From Flavobacterium sp. HJ-32-4 (GTDB lineage: Bacteria; Bacteroidota; Bacteroidia; Flavobacteriales; Flavobacteriaceae), in the NCBI RefSeq assembly GCF_022532105.1, contig NZ_CP092832.1, positions 2,261,001-2,325,000 on the forward strand: 64,000 nt of DNA, in the 5' to 3' direction. This document shows, piece by piece, positions 15,274 through 23,520 of the stretch; position 1 is the stretch's first letter, and every line of letters begins with the position of its first letter. Both the position numbers and the translations under genes were made by a program. Below the pieces are notes generated by a model. That model saw only the letters and a program-made list of their open reading frames with translations. It was not told where the DNA came from and did no database searches.

Positions 15274-18003
15274 ATGAGAAAATTTTACCCCTTTTTTTTA
15301 TTGTTTGTTGTCGTAGCGCAGGCGCAAATTGTGACTATTCTTGACCCCGTATTTAAGTCGGCGCTCGTCAACACGCCGGTTGGGCGGGATCTCGATGGTA
15401 ATTCCGTGGTAGTGGATACAAATGGCGACGGCGAAATACAGGTGTTGGAGGCCCAGGCCATTTATGCCTTATATCTTTCGGGTTTGACAATGAACAATAT
15501 GACGGGTATCAAGTCATTTTCCAATCTCCAATACCTTCAAGTTTCGAACGGCAGTCTTGGTACACTGAATGTTAGCAACATGACGTCGTTGATAGGTATC
15601 GATTGCGCTGATTTGGGCCTTACCTCGCTTAATGTCGCCGGTACTACAAGTCTTGAACAACTTGATTGTAGCGGCAACCAGCTTACTTCCCTGACGATAT
15701 CCTCATCTCCGGCGCTAGTCGACTTAGTTTGCGACCACAACCAGCTCGTCTCGTTGTCGGTCTTTAATGCGCCGGTTTTGGGTATGCTGAATGCAAATAA
15801 CAACAACCTGACCTCTTTGACGCTGAGCGGGGTGACCGTTCTTGAGGCGATTTCCCTTTCCTATAACCAGCTCACTACGCTTGACCTGTCGCAGGTGCCG
15901 AATCTGAACAATCTGCAAGCGAATTACAACCAGTTGGTTTCGATCACCTTTCCCAGCAATGCCTCAAACCTGTATTGGGTTGAGGTCGCCCATAACCAAC
16001 TCGCTTCGTTGTCAACGCCGGGTTCTGCCCATCAGTTGGGCCTGTTAGATTGTTCTTACAACCAATTGGTGTCATTATATGTGCCGAACGGAGAGACTTT
16101 ATTACAGGTGAAATGCCATCACAACCAATTGGCGTCCCTTTCGATACCCGTTCCGGAGCTCTGGCGCCTCGACTGCAGTTACAACCAGTTGACATCACTT
16201 TCGCTGGCGGCCGGTCTCGAGATGGATCTTCTGAAGTGTGACCACAATGCATTTGTTTATTTTCCACAATGGACCAACAGCAGTATTAACCATCTGGACT
16301 GTTCGTTTAACGCGCTTACCAACCTGGATGTATCGTGGATTCAAAACCTGATTACCCTCGATTGCAGCAATAACTCCTTGACATCGATAGATTTAGGTAG
16401 CCATGCGTATGGTGCGATAAATTGCTCGAACAATCTGTTTCCCTATCTGGATGTGCTAAGCCTTCCCGAAGTTGGGACGTTGGATTGCAGCAATAACCAA
16501 CTTGCCTATCTTATGGCCAACACCCAGATCGGAAGCGTTTCTCTCGCGGGTAATCCTAATCTGGCGTATGTTTGTGCGCATCCTGACAAGGTGCTTTATT
16601 TCCAGACCTTATTGGAAGAACTGTCGTATGCTGCGGAAGTTAATTCGTATTGTGTGTATGCACCCGGGGACTTTCATCTTATAGAGGGCACCCAGCGGTT
16701 TGACAGCGCGATGGATGGCTGTACGGAAGCTGATGTACCCTTCCCCAATCTGAATTTTACCATCTCAAATGGGCAGACCAGCGCGACGTTGATTTCGGAT
16801 GAAAACGGGCATTTCTCGATTTCGGTTCCTGTCGGCACCCATACACTGACACCGTCTTTCGCCCATCCTTATTTTACCATTTCGCCTGCGAGCACCACCA
16901 TTACCTTTCCCGACGCAGGCACCATCGCCAATCCCTCTTTTTGTATCGCGCCCTTAGGCGTGCATCATGACCTGCGCGTGAGCCTACTTCCGCTGGGCGC
17001 TGCCGTGCCTGGTTTTGACGCCTCTTACAGGATAAAAGTGCTGAACCAGGGCAACCAGGTTGAGAATGGTACACTGGTGATGGCGTTTGATGAATCGACG
17101 CTTGACTATGTGTCATCGGTGCCTGCAGGCCTGGCTGCTGAAGGGTCATTAGAGTGGGCTATTACGGGACTTCTTCCGCTGACGTCGGTAGAATTCACGG
17201 TTGTCCTGAACTTAAATTCACCCGTTGAAAACCCGTCCCTTGATTTGGGAGATGTTCTTTCGTTTGGGCTTACCGCCAGTAATTCAGGTGAAGAGACGCC
17301 CGACGACAACTTCGCCGTGTTGAACCAGGACGTCGTGAACGCCGTCGATCCGAATGATAAAACCTGTCTCGAAGGCGATGCTATCGCACCCGAAATGGCC
17401 GGAAACTACCTGCATTATCTTATTCGTTTCGAGAACAATGGCAATTATCCGGCCATCAACGTTCGGGTGGAGGATGTGATTGACCCCGACAAATTTGATA
17501 TCGCGTCGCTGGAACCGCTCGACGGCAGCCATGCCTTTACCACCCGTATCACCGGCAACAAAGTGGAATTCATCTTCAACAACATCATGTTACCGTTCGA
17601 TGATGCCAACAACGACGGATGGGTGCTGTTCCGTATCAAAACCAAACCGACGTTGGTGCTGGGCGACAGCGTGAGCAACACGGCAGGCATCTATTTCAAT
17701 TTTAATCCACCGGTGATCACCAATACGGCGACGACAACCTTCGCGACGATGGGTGTTGATTCCCATTTCGATAGTTCGTTTCGTGTTTGGCCAAACCCGG
17801 CAAATGATGTTGTGAATATGGAATCAAAAAGGGGAGAGGCGATTACGTCTGTATCCGTATATAATACGCTTGGACAGGAGTTGCTTAGAGAAAAAGGAAG
17901 TGATTTGCGCAATGTGAATGTATCCGGCCTTGCAGCGGGTACGTACGTGATCACCGTTACCACAGATAAATCGAAATCCTCGACGCAGTTGATTAAAAAG
18001 TAA
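15274..18003 (+). CDS. T9SS-secreted leucine-rich-repeat protein, copy 1
   Basis: The product has 909 residues from the ATG at 15274, chosen because MRKFYPFFLLFVVVAQAQ is a signal peptide aligning with those of copies 2-4. An EF-hand-like loop (VDTNGDGEIQVLEAQ) follows, then about 20 irregular leucine-rich repeats of the type LDCSxNQLTSL. A beta-sandwich region and a DUF7619-like domain (DPNDKTCLEG to FNPPVITNTATT) come next, then a type A sorting domain starting RVWPNPANDVVN and ending STQLIKK. By T9SS knowledge the protein is exported and probably anchored to the cell surface after removal of the sorting domain. First gene of a four-gene tandem array; ligand unknown. Confidence 0.9.
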   Translation: MRKFYPFFLLFVVVAQAQIVTILDPVFKSALVNTPVGRDLDGNSVVVDTNGDGEIQVLEAQAIYALYLSGLTMNNMTGIKSFSNLQYLQVSNGSLGTLNVSNMTSLIGIDCADLGLTSLNVAGTTSLEQLDCSGNQLTSLTISSSPALVDLVCDHNQLVSLSVFNAPVLGMLNANNNNLTSLTLSGVTVLEAISLSYNQLTTLDLSQVPNLNNLQANYNQLVSITFPSNASNLYWVEVAHNQLASLSTPGSAHQLGLLDCSYNQLVSLYVPNGETLLQVKCHHNQLASLSIPVPELWRLDCSYNQLTSLSLAAGLEMDLLKCDHNAFVYFPQWTNSSINHLDCSFNALTNLDVSWIQNLITLDCSNNSLTSIDLGSHAYGAINCSNNLFPYLDVLSLPEVGTLDCSNNQLAYLMANTQIGSVSLAGNPNLAYVCAHPDKVLYFQTLLEELSYAAEVNSYCVYAPGDFHLIEGTQRFDSAMDGCTEADVPFPNLNFTISNGQTSATLISDENGHFSISVPVGTHTLTPSFAHPYFTISPASTTITFPDAGTIANPSFCIAPLGVHHDLRVSLLPLGAAVPGFDASYRIKVLNQGNQVENGTLVMAFDESTLDYVSSVPAGLAAEGSLEWAITGLLPLTSVEFTVVLNLNSPVENPSLDLGDVLSFGLTASNSGEETPDDNFAVLNQDVVNAVDPNDKTCLEGDAIAPEMAGNYLHYLIRFENNGNYPAINVRVEDVIDPDKFDIASLEPLDGSHAFTTRITGNKVEFIFNNIMLPFDDANNDGWVLFRIKTKPTLVLGDSVSNTAGIYFNFNPPVITNTATTTFATMGVDSHFDSSFRVWPNPANDVVNMESKRGEAITSVSVYNTLGQELLREKGSDLRNVNVSGLAAGTYVITVTTDKSKSSTQLIKK

Positions 18004-18006
18004 GAC

Positions 18007-20700
18007 ATGAAAAAAATCTACCCGTTGTTGTTATTGGCGTTTGGCGTAACCCAGGCGCAGATCGTGAACATTCCGGACGCGAATTTCAAGGCGAAGTTGC
18101 TCGCGCCGCCAATGAACGGGTATGGAGCGGTGCGTGACATTAATGGGGTTGCTATTGCTCTTGACGCTAACAATAACGGCGAAGTTGAAGTTTCGGAAGC
18201 GAATGGCGCCAATAGTCTGGATGTATCTTTCTCGAGTATTGCAAGTTTGGAAGGGGTACAGTATTTCACAAACCTTGAAGAACTGGATTGCGGATACAAT
18301 CCTTTGACGGTCTTGGGACCGCTACCCCAAAGTTTGAGGTTTCTTAATTGTCAAAACAATTATTTAGGGGGTATTGATCTTTCTGGATTATCATTACTCG
18401 AGTTGCTAAACTGTCATCATAATAACCTAACGGTACTCGGCCCCTTACCTCCCGGCTTAAGGCGACTCGATTGTAGTTACAACAGCCTTTCGACTCTCAA
18501 TCTTTCGGGACTTTCGTTACTTGAGTCGGTTGCATGTAGCGCTAACCAATTGCAGTCATTCACGCTACCGGATACCGCTCCGGCGCTTCACGTCATAAAA
18601 TGTGAAAGTAATCAACTTGTTTCACTGGATGCTACAGGATTGACCGGCCTGGAGATACTGCTTTGTCAGAGCAATTATCTGACGTTACTGGGGTTACCTG
18701 TGCAAAACACCTTAAAGGAGTTGTATTGTCAGCACAACAACCTGGTTTCCCTCGATTTGTCATCACAGCACGATCTTCTAGAACTTGAATGCGATCACAA
18801 CCAATTGACCAACCTGGTTTTTTCGCCACAGGTATTGCTGTCAAGTGTTCACTGCGAGTATAATAATCTGACGCAGCTTGCCGTACCACATGCGTATTCC
18901 GTTTATTGCCAATACAATGATTTGACGTCACTTTCTGTCGGCCCCACCCAACTTTATACGTTGATATGTAACAACAATGTGCTGATCGACATCCATTCCT
19001 GGCCGACTTACCCGTTGCTTCAAGACCTTTATATCGCACACAACGATCTTTTAGATATTGATTTTTCTAAATTTCCGGTATTGCAAAACTTGATTTGCGG
19101 ATACAATTCGTTCACGTCACTGAATTTCGATAATGCAAGCCCGTCACTTTCTTCACTTTCGTGCAAGGGGAATACGCAATTACAGTACCTCTCCTTCAAA
19201 GGGACCTATCCCTTACTGAATTGGAACGACCCGAGTAGTTTCGCGATTAATGGGAATTCTTCCCTTGCCTACATCTGCGCCAACCCGCAATATGTGCCCG
19301 CGATCCAGCAGGTCGCCAATGCATTTCCACAACCCGCGGAGGTTAATTCCTATTGTGTTTTCACTCCTGGTGCTACCAATATCATTGAAGGCAAGTTTAC
19401 GTTTGGCTGTTTGTCGGATAGTCCGGGAATTCCCTTTCAGAAACTCAGTGTTTCCGATAGCGAGGATACCACCGTACTATACAGCAACAAATCCGGTAAT
19501 TACCTTTTGGACCATCTGGGCTCCGGAACGTTTATCGTAAATCCGGTTGCGCCATCGCCTTATCTCGTTTTCCAGGAGCCGTCATCGGCCAGCGTAACGT
19601 TCCCCGATGCCGCTTCTCCCTTCGTCCAGAATTTCTGCGCTACAGCCATAGGCCCTATCAAAGACGCCGAAGTCTTGGTAGTACCAATGGGTATTGCCCT
19701 GCCGGGATTCAATACGACCTACAAAGTAATAGTCCGCAATCGGGGTACCGTCGCGCTCAGTGGCCAACTCAAGCTGCTGTTCGATGACAACCTGATGAAC
19801 CTTTCCCAGTCTTTACCTGTTGCGGGAACGGCCAATCCGGGGGTTTTGACCTGGAACGCGAATAATATCCTTCCCTTCTCAGAGAAGGCCTACACCGCCA
19901 CCTTTTTGATGAATACGCCCACTGCTTCCCCGCCACTCAATTTAGGAGATATTCTTTCCTTTACTGCCACGGTCACAGTGGCGAACGAGCAAACCCCGGC
20001 CAATAATACCACGACCATATCGCAAACCGTCGTCAACCCGTTTGACCCCAATGACAAGACCTGTCTGGAAGGAGAAACGATCGGACCCGAAATGGCCGGA
20101 CAGTACCTGCATTATCTCATTCGCTTCGAAAACACCGGGACGTATTGGGCGCAGAATGTCATCGTCGAAGATCTGATCGATACTGCGAAGTTCGATATTT
20201 CTACCCTGGAGCCGCTCAACGGAAGCCATGCCTTCACCACCCGCATCACCGGCAATAAGGTCGAGTTCATCTTCAATAACATCATGTTACCGTTCGACGA
20301 TGCCAACAACGATGGCTGGGTGCTGTTCCGTATCAAAACCAAACCGACGCTGGTGCTGGGCGACAGTGTGAGCAATACAGCCGGCATCTATTTCAACTTT
20401 AATCCGCCGGTAATTACGAATACGGCGACGACAACCTTCGCGACGATGGGGGTTGATTCCCAGTTTGATAGTTCGTTTCGCCTTTGGCCAAACCCGGCAA
20501 ACGATGTTGTGAATATGGAATCGAAAAGGGGAGAGGCGATTACGTCCGTGTCGGTATACAACACCCTCGGGCAAGAATTGCTTAGACAAAATGGAAATGA
20601 TGTACGAAGTATGAATGTGTCCGGCCTTGCAGCGGGCACGTACATCATTACCGTTACCACAGATAAATCGAAGTCGGCAACACAATTGATTAAAAAGTAA
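18007..20700 (+). CDS. T9SS-secreted leucine-rich-repeat protein, copy 2
   Basis: The 897-residue paralogue starts 3 bp after copy 1. It has a signal peptide (MKKIYPLLLLAFGVTQAQ) and the sequence IVNIPDANFKAKLL shared with copy 3. An EF-hand-like loop (LDANNNGEVEVSEA) precedes the cysteine-type leucine-rich repeats (LDCSYNSLSTLNLSG). The interdomain region after PAEVNSYC is the most diverged of the four. The last 220 residues (DUF7619-like domain plus sorting domain) are almost identical to the other copies. The conserved ends and divergent middle suggest homogenisation of the ends after duplication. The target of the LRR surface is unknown. Confidence 0.9.
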   Translation: MKKIYPLLLLAFGVTQAQIVNIPDANFKAKLLAPPMNGYGAVRDINGVAIALDANNNGEVEVSEANGANSLDVSFSSIASLEGVQYFTNLEELDCGYNPLTVLGPLPQSLRFLNCQNNYLGGIDLSGLSLLELLNCHHNNLTVLGPLPPGLRRLDCSYNSLSTLNLSGLSLLESVACSANQLQSFTLPDTAPALHVIKCESNQLVSLDATGLTGLEILLCQSNYLTLLGLPVQNTLKELYCQHNNLVSLDLSSQHDLLELECDHNQLTNLVFSPQVLLSSVHCEYNNLTQLAVPHAYSVYCQYNDLTSLSVGPTQLYTLICNNNVLIDIHSWPTYPLLQDLYIAHNDLLDIDFSKFPVLQNLICGYNSFTSLNFDNASPSLSSLSCKGNTQLQYLSFKGTYPLLNWNDPSSFAINGNSSLAYICANPQYVPAIQQVANAFPQPAEVNSYCVFTPGATNIIEGKFTFGCLSDSPGIPFQKLSVSDSEDTTVLYSNKSGNYLLDHLGSGTFIVNPVAPSPYLVFQEPSSASVTFPDAASPFVQNFCATAIGPIKDAEVLVVPMGIALPGFNTTYKVIVRNRGTVALSGQLKLLFDDNLMNLSQSLPVAGTANPGVLTWNANNILPFSEKAYTATFLMNTPTASPPLNLGDILSFTATVTVANEQTPANNTTTISQTVVNPFDPNDKTCLEGETIGPEMAGQYLHYLIRFENTGTYWAQNVIVEDLIDTAKFDISTLEPLNGSHAFTTRITGNKVEFIFNNIMLPFDDANNDGWVLFRIKTKPTLVLGDSVSNTAGIYFNFNPPVITNTATTTFATMGVDSQFDSSFRLWPNPANDVVNMESKRGEAITSVSVYNTLGQELLRQNGNDVRSMNVSGLAAGTYIITVTTDKSKSATQLIKK

Positions 20701-20703
20701 GTC

Positions 20704-23517
20704 ATGAAGAAATTTTACCTCTTTTTATTGTTAGCGTTTGGCGTAACCCAGGCGCAGATCGTGAACATTCCGGATGCGAACTTTAAGAACAAGTTGCTGC
20801 AGTCGTCACCCTCACAGGAAATCGCATGGAACAGTGCAGGAGACACGTTCAAAATTGACAGTAACAACGATGGCCAGATCCAGGTTTCGGAAGCGCTGGC
20901 TGTTGTGCAACTGCGCATACCGGATGCGATGATTTCAGATCTTTCCGGGATTGCCTCGTTTACCAATCTCAAGGAACTCGAGTGTTATGGGAATGCGCTT
21001 TCCGTGTTGGATGTCAGTGCGCTGACGCAATTAGTTAATCTCGACTGCGCCGATAACGCCCTCACGACACTTAATGTAAGTGGCCTGTCGGCACTAACCA
21101 GGCTGAATACCGCGGGTAATGCACTCACCAGCCTGAACCTGTCCGGACTTACCTCACTGGAAGTTCTCAATGCCGGCAATAACAATCTCTCATCCGTAGG
21201 CACGCTGCCCTTCGCTACATTGAAATCCATACAACTGAGAGGCAACCAACTTACGTCATTTAACCTTCCTACCACAACGACGGCGCTTGAGGGTATTTTC
21301 CTGGATAATAATCTACTTACTTCTTTGATCTTGCCTACTTCCGCTCCGAATCTTGCATCGGTATCCGTGGGGTGGAATCAGCTGACCAGTCTTACGGTTT
21401 CATCCGCAAGCAGCGAACACTTCTCACTTTCGTGTTCGTCAAATCAGATCAGCGCGCTAACGATAAGCGTTCCGGTTACAAATTTATATTGTAACCAAAA
21501 CAACCTGTCTTCGCTCACGCTACCGTTTCCCGCTGATCTGGAGGTACTTGATTGTAGTTACAATCAACTTACGTCCCTTTCATTGGCGAACATGGCGGCA
21601 CTTACTAACTTGAACTGCGCCCACAATCAGTTGACATCGCTTTCTGCCGTAGGCTGTAATGCCATCGAGGATTTGTACTGTCATCACAATCAATTGAATA
21701 CCCTGTTACTTCCGGATGTCCCAACGTTGCTCTTCACCCTCGACTGTGCCTACAATCTTTTGACGTCGTTAGAGCTGAAGCAGACGATTGTCGACTTTGA
21801 CTGTTCGTATAATCAGCTTTCCGGTCTGTCGTTGGTTACATCTGGTGGTGTGTTGGGACACTTTGACTGCTCGCATAACCAGATCAGCGATCTGGAGTTG
21901 GGTAATTTTGATTACTTCGAGATTAACTGCTCTTCCAACCCCCTTGAAAATCTGGATGTAAGTCACCTCGCCGGACTTTCTGTATTGTATTGTGATGATA
22001 CGAGTCTTATTTCCCTGATACTTGGAAACATACAGGTTCTACCCGACGTTTCTTTTGAGAACAATCCCCAGTTGGCGTATGTGTGCGTCCATCCTAACCA
22101 AATAGCCTATTTTGAGGGGTTGGTCCAACAGTATGGTTATGCGGCGGAAGTCAATTCCTATTGCTCCTTTACGCCCGGTGCATTTTATCACATTGAAGGC
22201 ACCCAGACGCTGGATACCAGTGGAAATGGATGTGATGCCAGCGATCCGGTTTTCCCTAATTTGCGGTGGGATATCACAAATGGCAGTGTGACAGGAACCA
22301 TTATTTCGGATGAGAATGGCCACTATCGTATTCCGGTTCAGGCAGGGTCACATACGCTCACACCCGTGTTTACCCATCCCTATTTTTCCTCTTCGCCGGC
22401 CTCGGCAACGGTGTCGTTTCCTTCACAGGCTACGCCCTTCAACCAGGATTTTTGTATCGCACCGAACGGTATACATCACGATTTACAGATTTCGATAATG
22501 CCGTTGGACGCTGCGGTTCCGGGCTTCGATACCCGTTACCGGGTCAAGGTACGAAACGTGGGTACGGTTGTAGAGTCGGGTACCATTTCCCTTAGTTATA
22601 GTGGTACTCATACTACCTACGTCTCCGCGAGTCCTTCACCGTCATCACAATGGGCGGGTTCTGTGATATGGGATCTGGGCGCGTTACCTTCTTTGAGCGA
22701 AGCGGACTTTATCGTTACCCTTCATTTGAATTCACCGGTCGACACACCACCGCTCGATTTGGGTGATACCCTGTTTTATACGGCCACGGCTTTGAACAGC
22801 AGTGAAGAAACGCCGGCAGACAATACTGTGTTGCTCTCCGACCCAGTTGTGAATGCCCTCGACCCCAACGACAAAACCTGCCTTGAAGGCAACACCATCG
22901 GCCCTGACATGGCGGGAAAATACCTGCACTACCTGATCCGGTTTGAGAATACGGGCAATTATCCCGCCCAGATCGTGACAGTGGAAGACATGATCGACAC
23001 GACTAAGTTTGATATTTCCACTCTTGAACCGCTTGACGGCAGCCATGCCTTCACCACCCGCATCACCGGCAATAAAGTAGAATTCATCTTCAACAACATC
23101 ATGTTACCCTTCGACGATGCCAACAACGACGGCTGGGTGCTGTTCCGCATCAAAACGAAACCAACACTGGTATTGGGCGACAGTGTAAGCAACACGGCGG
23201 GCATCTATTTCAACTTTAATCCGCCGGTAATCACGAATACGGCGACGACGACGTTTGCGACGATGGGTGTTGATTCCCAATTTGATAGTTCGTTTCGCCT
23301 TTGGCCAAACCCGGCAAACGATGTTGTAAATATGGAATCGAAAAGGGGAGAGGCGATAACGTCTGTTTCGGTATACAACATGCTCGCACAGGAATTGCTT
23401 AGAGAGAAAGGAAGTGATTTGCGCAATGTGAATGTGTCCGGCCTTGCGACGGGTACGTACGTCATTACCGTTGCTACAGATAAATCGAAATCCTCGACAC
23501 AGTTGATTAAAAAGTAA
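20704..23517 (+). CDS. T9SS-secreted leucine-rich-repeat protein, copy 3
   Basis: The 937-residue paralogue begins 3 bp after copy 2. It has a signal peptide (MKKFYLFLLLAFGVTQAQ), an EF-hand-like loop (IDSNNDGQIQVSEA), then about 20 leucine-rich repeats. The early ones follow the regular pattern LTTLNVSGLSALTRL and the later ones carry Cys at the LxC position (LDCSYNQLTSL). After the AAEVNSYC junction come a beta-sandwich domain, the DUF7619-like domain and the sorting domain. Copies 3 and 4 share the longer stretch DPNDKTCLEGNTIGPDMAGK, so they are the closest pair at that position. Likely surface-exposed, as for copy 1. Confidence 0.9.
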   Translation: MKKFYLFLLLAFGVTQAQIVNIPDANFKNKLLQSSPSQEIAWNSAGDTFKIDSNNDGQIQVSEALAVVQLRIPDAMISDLSGIASFTNLKELECYGNALSVLDVSALTQLVNLDCADNALTTLNVSGLSALTRLNTAGNALTSLNLSGLTSLEVLNAGNNNLSSVGTLPFATLKSIQLRGNQLTSFNLPTTTTALEGIFLDNNLLTSLILPTSAPNLASVSVGWNQLTSLTVSSASSEHFSLSCSSNQISALTISVPVTNLYCNQNNLSSLTLPFPADLEVLDCSYNQLTSLSLANMAALTNLNCAHNQLTSLSAVGCNAIEDLYCHHNQLNTLLLPDVPTLLFTLDCAYNLLTSLELKQTIVDFDCSYNQLSGLSLVTSGGVLGHFDCSHNQISDLELGNFDYFEINCSSNPLENLDVSHLAGLSVLYCDDTSLISLILGNIQVLPDVSFENNPQLAYVCVHPNQIAYFEGLVQQYGYAAEVNSYCSFTPGAFYHIEGTQTLDTSGNGCDASDPVFPNLRWDITNGSVTGTIISDENGHYRIPVQAGSHTLTPVFTHPYFSSSPASATVSFPSQATPFNQDFCIAPNGIHHDLQISIMPLDAAVPGFDTRYRVKVRNVGTVVESGTISLSYSGTHTTYVSASPSPSSQWAGSVIWDLGALPSLSEADFIVTLHLNSPVDTPPLDLGDTLFYTATALNSSEETPADNTVLLSDPVVNALDPNDKTCLEGNTIGPDMAGKYLHYLIRFENTGNYPAQIVTVEDMIDTTKFDISTLEPLDGSHAFTTRITGNKVEFIFNNIMLPFDDANNDGWVLFRIKTKPTLVLGDSVSNTAGIYFNFNPPVITNTATTTFATMGVDSQFDSSFRLWPNPANDVVNMESKRGEAITSVSVYNMLAQELLREKGSDLRNVNVSGLATGTYVITVATDKSKSSTQLIKK

Positions 23518-23520
23518 GTT